35,254 bases of DNA, taken from positions 1 to 35,254 of the forward strand of contig NZ_BDJK01000043.1 of the NCBI RefSeq assembly GCF_001950255.1, written 5' to 3'. A program made the position numbers and the translations under genes. This document shows, one piece after another, positions 16,122-25,150 of the stretch (position 1 is the stretch's first letter; the number at the start of each line of letters is the position of its first letter). A model generated the notes under the pieces. That model had not been told where the DNA came from. It made no database searches and saw only the letters and a program-made list of their open reading frames with translations. This DNA comes from Carboxydothermus pertinax. GTDB taxonomy: Bacteria > Bacillota > Z-2901 > Carboxydothermales > Carboxydothermaceae.

Positions 16122-18797
16122 ATGAATCCAAAAAAGGTGGAGGAAGTAAAGAAGAAACAAGGCTCTTCCTCAAGGGAGGTGGAGTGGGTACCAACAATCT
16201 GCAACTTTTGTTCCACTGTCTGCAACCTGAAAGTAGGTGTAAAAGAGACTAACGGGAAAAAGGTTGCGGTAAAAATTGATGGTAATGAAAGGAGTCCTCT
16301 TAACCGGGGAAAAGCTTGTGCCCGGGGACAGGCTGGTTTTCGCCAGACTTATGACAAAGCCAGGCTTACTACACCTTTAATCCGGGTTCCGGGAAGTAAA
16401 CGGGGTGAATGGAACTTTAAACCGGCTACCTGGGAAGAAGCTTATGGCTACATTATGCAGAAAATGCAGGAACACCAGGTTATGCCCTGGGAAATTACCA
16501 TGATGGGCGGATGGACCTCCTGTGTTTTCTATATGCCTTTAGCTCTGGGCTTTGCCATTGCTAACGGTATCCCCAATATTGTAGCAGCTCCAATGCAGCA
16601 GTGTGTGGCCAGCGGCCATTTGGGAACCGATATGGTTACTGGTAACTTTAACATCCACGATGAAGTTTTAGCGGATTTTGAAAACGCCAAGTATATTATC
16701 TTTTCTATGACCAATTCCGGAGTTGCTGCCGCTTCTACCAGCCGCCTGGTTAGACTGGCCGAGGCTAAAAAAAGGGGAGCAAAAATTGTTGTATTAGACC
16801 CCAGGCTTTCGGAATTGGCGGCCAAGGCTGACGAGTGGCTTCCCATTAAACCGGGAACCGATAGTGCCTTTTTCTTGGCAATGATTAATGTTATTTTGCG
16901 GCGCGGGCTTTTTGAACGGGAATATGTGGTCAAGCATACCAACATGCCGTTTTTAATGATTGAACATCAAGGTATGTTTGTGCCCTTTATGGAGCAAAAC
17001 GAGCAGGGATATCCCAAAGCCTTTTTTGTTTATGATGAAATTTCCGGAGAAATTCGGAAAATTCCTGGTTACTTTAACCATAATTATACCGATGTGGAGG
17101 GGAAAAGTATTCGACCGGCCTTAACTTTACCGGAGGGAGTAACCTTTAACGGCCAGAAATTAAAAACTGTTTTTGAACTTTTAATAGAACAATCGGCACC
17201 ATATACTCCCGCATGGGCGGCTGAGGAAACCGGAATTCCTGCCGAAACTATTGAAAGAATTGCGGTGGAATTTGGGATGATTAGGCCGGCGATGATGGAT
17301 CCCGGCTGGCACGGTGCTCGCTATGAAAACGTTATTAATACTAGAAGACTTCAGGCGATGCTGCAAGCTTTAGTTGGCGGTATTGATACTGCTGGCGGCT
17401 GGCTAATGTCGGCCGAATACCGGGAAAAAATTATGCAGGCGATGGAAAAAATGAAAGCCGGGGAGGAAGGGCCGGTATTGTATCTTCCGGGAATCCAATT
17501 CCCCTTAAAAGCCTCAGGAATACTTTTTGATCCTAATTCCTGGTATCATGGTCATCCCCATTATGCTATCGCCAAGGTTATGCAGGATAAAGCCGAAGGC
17601 AAGGAAACTATTGTTTTTCCCGCCTTTTCCGATTACGGTATAAAAGAGGCAGTTGAAGGTAAATTAATATTTAACGGTGAGCCGTACCGCATTAAAACAA
17701 TTATCTTAAATGCCTCGAACCCAATTCGCCACTACTATCCCGAAAGCCGCTGGCAGGAAATCCTAACCAATCCTAACCTGGCTCTTGTGGTGGCTGTTGA
17801 CGTGTTGCCCTCCGATACTACCTTATATGCGGACGTTATCTTACCTAACTTAAACTATATCGAGCGGGATGAACCGTTTATTTATGGAGCAGGTCCCTCG
17901 CCGGATTTAGCTTATACCACACGGTTTAAAGCAGTAGATGGACCAGAGCAGGCTAAAGGTACCGCAGATATTTTATTTGAGTTTGCCATTGGCTTTGGAA
18001 ACTTAGAAAAATTCATGGCCACGGTAGCGGCTTTAGCTGGCTTTGACCATGAAGACATTAAACAGGAAGTGGGTAAAGCTTTAGAAGGAAAACAAACCTT
18101 TACCCGGGCCATGCGTAACGTTTCGTTTAAACATTATGCCAAGATGCTAAAAACCACTCCTGAAAAGCTCGAACAAGAAATGCGGGAAAAAGGAGTTATC
18201 TTAGTAGAAACCAAGGAACAGTTAATGGAGCATGGAACCCTTTTAAAACACCTGCCGGTTCCTACCATGTCCGGGCGGCTGGAGTTCTACTCCTATTTAA
18301 TGGCGGGTTTTGTCCAAATGTATGGTTATCAGAAAAACTGGGATCCGGGACTTGTTTATATTCCGCCGGAAACAAAAGAAGTAAAACTTGCGGCTAACGA
18401 GTTTCACTTTGTTTACGGAAAAGTACCAACAGTGTCTTATGCTTCTACCAACTCCAACAACCCGCTTTTAATGGCGTTGTCTAAAGTAAAAGGTGGGAAG
18501 TTTTTAGGGGTATGGGTTAACCGGAAAAAAGGCCAAAGCTTAAAACTAAAAGATGGCGATGTGGTAGTACTGGAAAACGTTCAAAATCCGGAGTATTCCG
18601 CCAAAGCAGTAGTGTTCTTAACGGAGATGGTGCGGCCGGATACCGTGTTTATTGCTTCAAGCTTTGGTACGAAAAACCCCATGTTAGAAAATACAGCGGG
18701 GGTTGGTACACCTATAAACAATTTAGTGCCTTACAAAGTTGAACCTTTTGTGACCGGTTTTAAGTCTCAGGAATTTACTGTAAGGATAATAAAGTAA
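16122..18797 (+). CDS. Molybdopterin oxidoreductase, catalytic subunit (DMSO reductase superfamily)
   Basis: The 891-residue protein binds a [4Fe-4S] cluster through C27-x2-C30-x3-C34-x31-C66 (CNFCSTVC and KACARGQ) and a molybdopterin guanine dinucleotide cofactor. C161, in MQQCVASGHLG, lies where the Mo/W ligand is expected, which puts it among Cys-ligated enzymes (thiosulfate, polysulfide, tetrathionate or arsenate reductase type) rather than Ser-ligated DMSO reductase. VLDPRLSELAAKADEWLPIKPGTD is the first dinucleotide-binding signature. The N-terminus is polar with no twin-arginine signal, so the subunit should be cytoplasmic, unusual for this group. The next two genes supply the ferredoxin and membrane subunits. 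The substrate is unknown. ATG start with GGGGG 11 bases upstream. Confidence 0.88.
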   Translation: MNPKKVEEVKKKQGSSSREVEWVPTICNFCSTVCNLKVGVKETNGKKVAVKIDGNERSPLNRGKACARGQAGFRQTYDKARLTTPLIRVPGSKRGEWNFKPATWEEAYGYIMQKMQEHQVMPWEITMMGGWTSCVFYMPLALGFAIANGIPNIVAAPMQQCVASGHLGTDMVTGNFNIHDEVLADFENAKYIIFSMTNSGVAAASTSRLVRLAEAKKRGAKIVVLDPRLSELAAKADEWLPIKPGTDSAFFLAMINVILRRGLFEREYVVKHTNMPFLMIEHQGMFVPFMEQNEQGYPKAFFVYDEISGEIRKIPGYFNHNYTDVEGKSIRPALTLPEGVTFNGQKLKTVFELLIEQSAPYTPAWAAEETGIPAETIERIAVEFGMIRPAMMDPGWHGARYENVINTRRLQAMLQALVGGIDTAGGWLMSAEYREKIMQAMEKMKAGEEGPVLYLPGIQFPLKASGILFDPNSWYHGHPHYAIAKVMQDKAEGKETIVFPAFSDYGIKEAVEGKLIFNGEPYRIKTIILNASNPIRHYYPESRWQEILTNPNLALVVAVDVLPSDTTLYADVILPNLNYIERDEPFIYGAGPSPDLAYTTRFKAVDGPEQAKGTADILFEFAIGFGNLEKFMATVAALAGFDHEDIKQEVGKALEGKQTFTRAMRNVSFKHYAKMLKTTPEKLEQEMREKGVILVETKEQLMEHGTLLKHLPVPTMSGRLEFYSYLMAGFVQMYGYQKNWDPGLVYIPPETKEVKLAANEFHFVYGKVPTVSYASTNSNNPLLMALSKVKGGKFLGVWVNRKKGQSLKLKDGDVVVLENVQNPEYSAKAVVFLTEMVRPDTVFIASSFGTKNPMLENTAGVGTPINNLVPYKVEPFVTGFKSQEFTVRIIK

Positions 18798-18808
18798 GGA
18801 GGAGAACA

Positions 18809-19405
18809 ATGGCACGCTACGGAATGGTAATTGACCTTCGAACCTGCGTCGGCTGTCAGGCTTGCAGTGCTGCCTGTGCCACCGAAAACCAGACCCCTTA
18901 CTGGTCCGATAAATGGCGCACCCGGGTGTTGGATATCGAAAAAGGGGAATATCCCAATACCGGCCGGCATTTTGTTCCAACAATTTGTATGCACTGTGAA
19001 GAACCGGCCTGCTTAACCATTTGTCCATCTCAGGCAACGATCCGGGATGAAAATGGCAGCATCCTTGTAAACTACGATACCTGCCTTGGTTGTAAAGCCT
19101 GTATGGCAGCCTGCCCTTATGGGGCCCGGTATGTTTATGATAAGAACGATGTTGCCAAAAACCTAGAAATTCACGGAGAATTATCCCAGCATAATGTGGT
19201 GCATATTGACAAGTGTACTTTTTGCTTTGACCGGGTAGAAAGAGGCCTGGAGCCAGCTTGTGTGGCTACCTGTCCGGCAAAAGCCAGGATTTTTGGGGAC
19301 TTAGATGACCCCAATAGCGAAGTGGCCAAACTGGTGGCTGCAGGAATTGCTAAGCCTTTAAGACCGGATTTAAATACCAAACCCAAGGTCTTTTATATTT
19401 ACTAA
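18809..19405 (+). CDS. Four-cluster ferredoxin subunit of the molybdoenzyme
   Basis: The 198-residue protein is of the DmsB/PsrB/NrfC type, carrying electrons between the catalytic and membrane subunits. It has four cysteine groups: CVGCQACSAAC near the N-terminus, CMHCEEPACLTIC, CLGCKACMAAC, and CTFCFDRVERGLEPACVATC (about residues 133-152), enough for four [4Fe-4S] clusters. No export signal is seen, consistent with the catalytic subunit. GGAGGAG precedes the ATG; the gene begins 11 bases after the catalytic gene and ends 14 bases before the membrane subunit gene. Confidence 0.93.
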   Translation: MARYGMVIDLRTCVGCQACSAACATENQTPYWSDKWRTRVLDIEKGEYPNTGRHFVPTICMHCEEPACLTICPSQATIRDENGSILVNYDTCLGCKACMAACPYGARYVYDKNDVAKNLEIHGELSQHNVVHIDKCTFCFDRVERGLEPACVATCPAKARIFGDLDDPNSEVAKLVAAGIAKPLRPDLNTKPKVFYIY

Positions 19406-19419
19406 AGGGGGGACAGCCG

Positions 19420-20295
19420 ATGTCAGTTGAAAATACTCTACCTTTTGAACGCCAGGAAGCTTATGAGTGGCCTTTAGCGGTTTACTTGCTGCTGGGAGGT
19501 ATAGGTGGGGCGTTTATTTCTCTTTCGTTTATTTTGCATTACCTTTTTAGCTGGTCTATCGTTGGAAATTACGGCATGCTTATTGGGATGGGATTTTTTG
19601 CCTTGGCGGGTTTGACCCTTCTTTTTCTTGACTTAGAGCGGCCACTAAATGCGATATATTCTTTAAATAATATTAAAACCTCCGGGATTTCCTGGGACGT
19701 AGTTTTAATTGCTTTAAGTTTTGGCGGTGCTTTGTTATATGTTTTGCCGTTTTACGTTTCTATACCGGTCTTGGAAAGCTTACGGCTTTTGTTTGGCGGT
19801 ATAGGAGCTTTAGCCGGATTCTTATTTCCGGTGATTTCCGGAGGCTTGATTTCTGCTCCGGTGTCAGTGCCTCTGTGGCATACACCTCTTTTGCCGGTAT
19901 TGTTTTTAATAAATAGTTTTGGGGTTGCTTTTTCTGCTGTGCCGGCTATGTTTGGCCCGGGTTCAGAGATTTTCGCGTTTATTTTTAACTTAGCAGTGTT
20001 TATGGCAAATCTGGTGATTTCGGGAGGTTTCATTGCTTTTTATGAGCATGCCCATAACGGCCCGGTAGAAGCCCAGTACGGTTTTCATGAAATGTGGAAG
20101 AAATTTAATTTTCAAGTGGGCTTTTTAGTAGTGGGTTTACTTTTTCCGTTAATTCTTAGCGGTTATATGTTCTTTACCGGAAACTTTTTGTCCTGGGGAT
20201 TTGGGGCCCTTGCGGTTGCTCAACTAATTGGTGGCATTGCTTTAAGGAATTGCCTTTTAAAACATGGTTATTTAACTTATCCCTGGCCGTATTAA
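19420..20295 (+). CDS. NrfD/PsrC-family membrane subunit
   Basis: The 291-residue protein has eight or nine hydrophobic helices and fits the NrfD/PsrC family that anchors molybdoenzymes and exchanges electrons with quinol. It begins with the family-like EWPLAVYLLLGGIGGAFISL, has FLDLERPLNAIYSL and SGISWDVV, and a later HTPLLPVLFLINSFGVA. As the third gene of the operon it should tie the complex to menaquinone. Whether the complex reduces or oxidises its substrate cannot be told. AAGGGGGG is the ribosome binding site. It is followed by the cobalamin riboswitch. Confidence 0.9.
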   Translation: MSVENTLPFERQEAYEWPLAVYLLLGGIGGAFISLSFILHYLFSWSIVGNYGMLIGMGFFALAGLTLLFLDLERPLNAIYSLNNIKTSGISWDVVLIALSFGGALLYVLPFYVSIPVLESLRLLFGGIGALAGFLFPVISGGLISAPVSVPLWHTPLLPVLFLINSFGVAFSAVPAMFGPGSEIFAFIFNLAVFMANLVISGGFIAFYEHAHNGPVEAQYGFHEMWKKFNFQVGFLVVGLLFPLILSGYMFFTGNFLSWGFGALAVAQLIGGIALRNCLLKHGYLTYPWPY

Positions 20296-20359
20296 AAATT
20301 TAATGGACAAAAAAAGGAATTTTTAAAAAAATAGCGAAATGATAATAAAAAACTTCATA

Positions 20360-20520
20360 AATGCCTTTTGGTGCCCCTTTAGGGGAGAATAGGGAAGTCA
20401 GGTGCGAATCCTGCGCGGTCCCGCCGCTGTAACCGGTGAGCTGGTATGGCCACTGCTTTTTGCGGGAAGGTCTTACCAAAAAGCTATGACCCGGGAGCCA
20501 GAAGACCTGCCAAAAGGTGG
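20360..20520 (+). promoter_or_regulatory. Cobalamin riboswitch
   Basis: The P1 arms are CCTTTTGG (20364-20371) and CCAAAAGG (20510-20517). Between them are the invariant blocks of the B12 aptamer: GGGAAGTCAGGTGCGAATCC, then GCGCGGTCCCGCCGCTGTAA, and AGCCAGAAGACCTGCC at the 3' end. It controls the following cobT gene. Confidence 0.96.
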
Positions 20521-20563
20521 AGCTTTAGCGGTTCGGCGATACCGCTTGGGCGTGGGTGATGGT

Positions 20564-20600
20564 AAAGCCCACAGCAGTACTACTGCTGTGGGCTTTTAAA
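20564..20600 (+). terminator. Expression-platform terminator of the cobalamin riboswitch
   Basis: AAAGCCCACAGCAGT (20564-20578) and ACTGCTGTGGGCTTT (20582-20596) form a perfect 15-bp stem with a three-base loop, followed by a short TTTAAATTT tract. Binding of cobalamin would favour it and turn cobT off. Confidence 0.75.
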
Positions 20601-20627
20601 TTTATAGCTTTAAGGGGGAGATGGATT

Positions 20628-21698
20628 ATGTTAACAGAAGTTTTAAACCAAATTGGAGAGCTTTACCCAGAACCCATGGAAAAAGCGCAAAAACACTTAG
20701 ACGGCTTAATTAAGCCGCCGGGAAGCCTTGGGGTTTTAGAGGAAATGGCGGTGAAATTAGCCGGGATTACCGGGGAACTGGCTCCTGATTTATCCAAAAA
20801 AACGGTTGTAGTAATGGCCGGTGACCACGGGGTAACCGAGCATACAATAAGTGTAGCGCCGGTGGAAGTTACGGCGCAGATGACCCGTTGTTTTCTAAAA
20901 GGCCTCGCCGGAATTAACGTTTTAGGAAGACACACAGGGGTGGAAGTTAAGGTTGTCGATATGGGAATAAAGGAGGATCTTAATTTACCCGGACTCATTG
21001 TCAAAAAAGTACGTCCTGGTACCGCCGATTTTACTTTAGGACCGGCAATGTCCCGGGAAGATGCTATAAAGGCAATACTGGCGGGGATTGAGGTGGCAAA
21101 GGATTTGATTGCCGCTGGAAGTAAGGTTCTAATCACCGGGGATATGGGAATAGGCAATACTACCCCTTCGGCAGCTATTTTAGCGGTTTTAATGGATATA
21201 CCCGTGGAACAGGCAGTGGGCCGGGGAACGGGAATTAACGCGGAAATTTTCAAGAAGAAAATAGAGGTTATTAATAAAGGGATAAAGATAAATCGGCCGG
21301 ATAAAACCGATGCCGTTGATGTTCTTTCCAAGGTTGGCGGGTTTGAAATAGGAGGCCTTACCGGTTTAATTCTTGGGGCAGCAGCTCAAAGAGTGCCGGT
21401 AGTAATTGACGGTTTTATTTCTACGGCAGCGGCAATGTTAGCCGTTACCTTAAAAAATGAAGTAAGAAATTTTCTCTTCCCTTCCCATTTATCCGAAGAA
21501 CCGGGGCATAAATTAATGATGGAATATTTAGGTTTAACCCCCTATCTCAACTTAAAAATGCGCCTTGGAGAGGGCACCGGAGGAGTATTTGGAGCTTTCT
21601 TCTTAGAAGCCGCGACTAAAGTTATGCGGGAAATGGGAAGCTTTGCCTCAAGCGAAGTTTCGTTCCTCCTGGAAGAAAGAATGGCTAAAGTTTTTTAA
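20628..21698 (+). CDS. cobT: Nicotinate-nucleotide-dimethylbenzimidazole phosphoribosyltransferase
   Basis: The 356-residue enzyme makes alpha-ribazole phosphate, the lower-ligand precursor of cobalamin, from nicotinate mononucleotide and dimethylbenzimidazole or a related base. It has the N-terminal LDGLIKPPGSLGVLEEMAVKLAGI, VVMAGDHGVTEHTISVAP, ITGDMGIGNTTPSAA, VDGF-like VIDGFISTAAAML and the C-terminal LRLGEGTGG-type motif (MRLGEGTGGVFGAF) with the catalytic Glu. The ATG at 20628 follows GGGGGAG; a longer frame from 20556 would begin inside the riboswitch platform. No other cobalamin gene is nearby, so this is a lone riboswitch-controlled gene, perhaps used for salvage or lower-ligand exchange. 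Confidence 0.95.
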   Translation: MLTEVLNQIGELYPEPMEKAQKHLDGLIKPPGSLGVLEEMAVKLAGITGELAPDLSKKTVVVMAGDHGVTEHTISVAPVEVTAQMTRCFLKGLAGINVLGRHTGVEVKVVDMGIKEDLNLPGLIVKKVRPGTADFTLGPAMSREDAIKAILAGIEVAKDLIAAGSKVLITGDMGIGNTTPSAAILAVLMDIPVEQAVGRGTGINAEIFKKKIEVINKGIKINRPDKTDAVDVLSKVGGFEIGGLTGLILGAAAQRVPVVIDGFISTAAAMLAVTLKNEVRNFLFPSHLSEEPGHKLMMEYLGLTPYLNLKMRLGEGTGGVFGAFFLEAATKVMREMGSFASSEVSFLLEERMAKVF

Positions 21699-21710
21699 AT
21701 TAGTCTACTT

Positions 21711-21748
21711 AAAAAAGAGGGTGAATATTTATACGATATTCACCCTCT
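21711..21748 (-). terminator. Terminator of the haem operon
   Basis: A 13-bp perfect stem, AGAGGGTGAATAT (21716-21728) with ATATTCACCCTCT (21736-21748), has a six-T tract on the minus strand (21716-21711). It ends the hemE-hemH-hemY transcript and may also stop cobT reading through. Confidence 0.85.
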
Positions 21749-21787
21749 CTACTTTATTAAGTAATTTGGCTTTTTCCAGATCTAATT

Positions 21788-23179
21788 TTAAGAAATATTA
21801 TTTAAGAGGCGTCTTACCGCTTCCCGGCCGCTTTTTATGCAGTCAGGAACGCCAATTCCCCGGTAGGAGCTGCCGGCTAGAGCGAGGCCCGGCATTTCCT
21901 CTACCAGCTTATCAATTTTTGCCAAGCGTTCTAAGTGGCCAACCTTATACTGGGCCATACCTTTAGGCCAGCGAAAGATTTCGTAAAAAAGCGGCTTGGC
22001 TTGAACCCCAAGAATATCTTTTATTTCTCTTAAAACAAGATCGACCATATCCTTTTCCGGTAAAAATACATCTTCCTGATTTACCGCCCCGCCTAAAAAG
22101 CCACGGACTAATAGGTAGTCCTCAGAGGGTACCCGGTGGTTCCATTTGACCGAACTATAGGTAATCGCCATAAGATGACGCTTTTCAATTCGCGGTACAA
22201 CAAAACCAAAGGAATTTACTGCAAAAGGCCAATCAGCTTTTTTGTAAGCTAAAGTAATAGTAGCCGAAGAAGCAAAACCGGTTTGAGTTAAAAGCCCGGC
22301 AAGGTCGCTGTTTAGTTCTTCAAGAAGCTCGGCGGCAACATATGAAGGTACCGCTAAGATAACATGGTTACTTTCAATTACTTCTCCGTCACTTAAAAAG
22401 GTCTGGTATTTTCCATTTTTATAAGAAATCTTAATGGCTTTTTTGCCGGAAAAAAGTTTATATTCTGGAAGATTTGCCACTATATTTTCGGCAAGTTCCC
22501 CCATCCCTTTTTGAAAGCTCATGAAATACGTGGTTTTTGACTTTGTTTTTGGTTTTTTAACCGCTTGAGCTTTGGCGGTAAGCATTCCTTTGATTAAGCT
22601 GCCGTATTTTTTTTCCATTTCCACGAAACGGGGAAAAGTTGCTTTAATACTCATTTCTTCAGGGGTACCGGCGTGAATGCCGCCAATTAGTGGCTCAGCA
22701 ATTTTTTCTAAAGCTTCCCTCCCGAGGCGCCGGGTGACAAAGCTGTATAAACTTTCATCACTATCATCTTTTTTTGGGGGAATAAATAAGTCTAAGCCCA
22801 TGCGGATTTTTCCCGGCCAGGAAATTAAGGGGCTTAAAACAAAAGGAATAATTTTGGTTGGTACCATCATCATCAGGCCTTCGGGAAGTTCGTGGAGCCG
22901 ACCTTTAGAAAGAATATAAGTACCTTTAAATTCGTCATTAGTGCCAATTATTTTATCTTCAAATTTTAACTCCCGGGCAATTTGAAACACCTGCGGTTTT
23001 TCTGATAAAAAACAGTCGGGGCCGCCTTCAATAACAAAGCCATCTCTTAAGTTAGTTTTAACTTTTCCGCCAAAATAATTGTCTTCCTCAATTAAGATAA
23101 AATCCTGTCCTTCCCGAAAAAGTTCATAGGCAGCAGCAAGACCGGCTATACCACCGCCTATAACCAAGAAATCAGACAA
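21788..23179 (-). CDS. hemY: HemY-type proto/coproporphyrinogen oxidase
   Basis: The 463-residue flavoprotein has an N-terminal FAD-binding motif FLVIGGGIAGLAAAYELFRE and the family-typical GGPDCFLSEKP, FASSATITLAY and a C-terminal ALAGSSYRGIGVPDCIKSG FAD contact. Gram-positive members oxidise coproporphyrinogen III to coproporphyrin III (CgoX); others oxidise protoporphyrinogen IX. Sequence alone does not decide. The biochemistry normally uses oxygen, yet the rest of the window suggests an anaerobe, so another acceptor may be used. The start is a TTG behind GGAGGGAT. It is the last gene of the haem operon, two bases after hemH. Confidence 0.9.
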   Translation of the reverse strand: MSDFLVIGGGIAGLAAAYELFREGQDFILIEEDNYFGGKVKTNLRDGFVIEGGPDCFLSEKPQVFQIARELKFEDKIIGTNDEFKGTYILSKGRLHELPEGLMMMVPTKIIPFVLSPLISWPGKIRMGLDLFIPPKKDDSDESLYSFVTRRLGREALEKIAEPLIGGIHAGTPEEMSIKATFPRFVEMEKKYGSLIKGMLTAKAQAVKKPKTKSKTTYFMSFQKGMGELAENIVANLPEYKLFSGKKAIKISYKNGKYQTFLSDGEVIESNHVILAVPSYVAAELLEELNSDLAGLLTQTGFASSATITLAYKKADWPFAVNSFGFVVPRIEKRHLMAITYSSVKWNHRVPSEDYLLVRGFLGGAVNQEDVFLPEKDMVDLVLREIKDILGVQAKPLFYEIFRWPKGMAQYKVGHLERLAKIDKLVEEMPGLALAGSSYRGIGVPDCIKSGREAVRRLLNNIS

Positions 23180-23181
23180 TT

Positions 23182-24060
23182 TTATCCCTCCAGTTTTAAG
23201 ACCAGCTGCTTTAAAGCTTTGATAAAATATGGATGAGTGTTTAAGGCTGAAAGCCGTTTAATATTAACGTCAGAAAATTTTTCTTTAAGCTCAATATCTA
23301 AATCGTAAAGGGTTTCAACATGATCGGCAACAAAACCAATAGGGTCTATGACAATATTTTTTATTCCTTTGGTGGTGAATTCGGCAATTACTTCTTCGAC
23401 CCCCGGGGAAAGCCATTCCCCTTGGGACTTACCTTTACTTTGAAAAGCGTACGCCCAGGGAAAAGGGAAAGAACTCCCTAACTTCTTTGCAGCGGTTAAA
23501 AATTCATCAAAGTAGGGATCTCCCTTTTCTATGGCGTTTTTTGGTAAACTATGGGCGGTAAAAATTATACCGGAATCCTCCGGAGAATAAGTCTTTAGGG
23601 CTTTCTGCAAAAGGTCCCGGTGAGCTTCTATAAAGAGTGGTTCATAAGCCAATCCCCCGCTAAAAAAAAACTTAACGGTAGGAAACCGATTTTCCAAGCT
23701 TTTAATAGTTTTTTGATAAGCTCCGGTGGAAACGCTGGAATTAAAAGAAGACATTGGCAGAAAATAAATTACTTTTACCCCTTTTAAAACAAGCTTAGAA
23801 ACAACCTCTGGAATTTCCGGCGACCAGTACTGGTAAGCAAAATCTACCAGGTAACCTTCCCCAAGTTCTACCTTTAAAGCTTTGGCTTGTTTTTGGGTTA
23901 TTTCAGTTAAAGGAGACTTTCCGCCAATTCTTTCATAGCGGCCGCGGACTGCAGCTACCACCGGCGGCGGGGGGATTTTGCCCATAATTTTAGACATAAA
24001 GGGACCAATATTTTCAAGGCTATCCGGGCAGCCAAAGGCTACTAAAACTACGGCCTTCAT
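23182..24060 (-). CDS. hemH: Ferrochelatase (proto- or coproporphyrin)
   Basis: The 292-residue protein inserts iron into a porphyrin. It has the ferrochelatase pattern VLVAFGCPDSLENI at the N-terminus, then RYERIGGKSPLTEITQKQA, the metal-ligand His in IIFTAHSLPKNA and the Glu in IGFVADHVETLYDLDIE. The length is that of soluble Gram-positive ferrochelatase, which acts on coproporphyrin III. Together with the HemY-type enzyme downstream this points to the coproporphyrin-dependent route, but no HemQ decarboxylase is in the window. The ATG follows TTGGAGG inside the end of hemE, and the genes are two bases apart. Confidence 0.93.
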   Translation of the reverse strand: MKAVVLVAFGCPDSLENIGPFMSKIMGKIPPPPVVAAVRGRYERIGGKSPLTEITQKQAKALKVELGEGYLVDFAYQYWSPEIPEVVSKLVLKGVKVIYFLPMSSFNSSVSTGAYQKTIKSLENRFPTVKFFFSGGLAYEPLFIEAHRDLLQKALKTYSPEDSGIIFTAHSLPKNAIEKGDPYFDEFLTAAKKLGSSFPFPWAYAFQSKGKSQGEWLSPGVEEVIAEFTTKGIKNIVIDPIGFVADHVETLYDLDIELKEKFSDVNIKRLSALNTHPYFIKALKQLVLKLEG

Positions 24061-24062
24061 TT

Positions 24063-25115
24063 TTAAGCCTCCAAAAGTTCTTCATAACTTAAGCTGCTTA
24101 ATTCGTGGACTACTTCCACCAGATACTGAGCTTTTTCCACCGGAGTTTCCTTATGAATGCCGTGACCTAAGTTAAAGATATGTCCCGGGCGTTTGCCGGC
24201 TTTTATTAAAATGTCTTTTACTTTTTTCCGAATAACTTCCTTGGGAGCAAAGAGAGCTATAGGATCAAGATTTCCTTGCACTCCCCGGTCAAAGCCTACG
24301 GTCTGCCAGGCGGTATCCAAATTTACCCGCCAGTCAAGGCCTACTACATCCCCTCCAGCGGCAGCAATTAATTCTAACATGCTGCCGGCATTGTTAGCGA
24401 AGTGGATGACCGGAACGCCGGCATCTTTTAAATTATCAAAAACATATTTGCTGTGGGGCAGGACATATTTTTTATAATCTTGGGGAGAAAGCGTTCCCAC
24501 CCAGGAATCAAAAACCTGAACCGCTTGAGCTCCGGCTGCAATTTGGGCTTTTAAGTAACGCACCGTGGATTCGGCAATCTTGCTTAAAAGTTCATGCCAG
24601 GCTTCCGGCGCTTCCCACATAAGTCTTTTACACTGGACGTAAGTTTTGGAACCGCCCCCTTCTATAATATAACTTGCTAAAGTAAAGGGAGCGCCAGAAA
24701 AGCCAATAAGCGGAACTTTGTCAGCAAGCTCCCGGCGTAATATTTTTATAGCTTCTAAAACATACGGCACATCTTCTTCAGGGGTAATTATCCGAACTTT
24801 TTTCACATCATCTATGGTTCGAACGGGATTTTCGATTACCGGACCTTCATCTTTAGCAAAGCGAAAGCCAATGCCCATTCCCTCCAAGGGTAAAAGAATA
24901 TCGGCAAACAAGATTGCGGCATCGACCCCTAACTTTCTTACCGGCTGCAGCGTTACCTCTACTGCCAGTTCGGGGGTTTTGCACATTTCTAAAAAAGAGT
25001 ATTTACTTCTAATTTCCATATATTCGGCCATGTAGCGGCCGGCCTGACGCATGAGCCAAACCGGGGTATAGGAAGTTTCTTCCCGGCGGCAAGCTTTTAA
25101 GAAAGTATTATTCAT
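24063..25115 (-). CDS. hemE: Uroporphyrinogen decarboxylase
   Basis: The 350-residue enzyme removes four carboxylates from uroporphyrinogen III to give coproporphyrinogen III. It carries the invariant TPVWLMRQAGRYMAEYM near the N-terminus (substrate-binding Arg residues), AILFADILLPLEGMG with the essential Asp, FSGAPFTLASY, and the C-terminal FNLGHGIHKETP. The ATG follows AAAGGAG. It is the first gene of the haem operon, divergent from methylaspartate ammonia-lyase, with a tandem repeat between its -10 box and its coding region. Confidence 0.95.
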   Translation of the reverse strand: MNNTFLKACRREETSYTPVWLMRQAGRYMAEYMEIRSKYSFLEMCKTPELAVEVTLQPVRKLGVDAAILFADILLPLEGMGIGFRFAKDEGPVIENPVRTIDDVKKVRIITPEEDVPYVLEAIKILRRELADKVPLIGFSGAPFTLASYIIEGGGSKTYVQCKRLMWEAPEAWHELLSKIAESTVRYLKAQIAAGAQAVQVFDSWVGTLSPQDYKKYVLPHSKYVFDNLKDAGVPVIHFANNAGSMLELIAAAGGDVVGLDWRVNLDTAWQTVGFDRGVQGNLDPIALFAPKEVIRKKVKDILIKAGKRPGHIFNLGHGIHKETPVEKAQYLVEVVHELSSLSYEELLEA

Positions 25116-25150
25116 AGCTTTACTCCTTTCTCGGGACCGATTCGTAAACT

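Noticed and set aside
20402-20599. A 65-residue frame inside the cobalamin aptamer
   Set aside because: It is explained fully by the riboswitch and its terminator.
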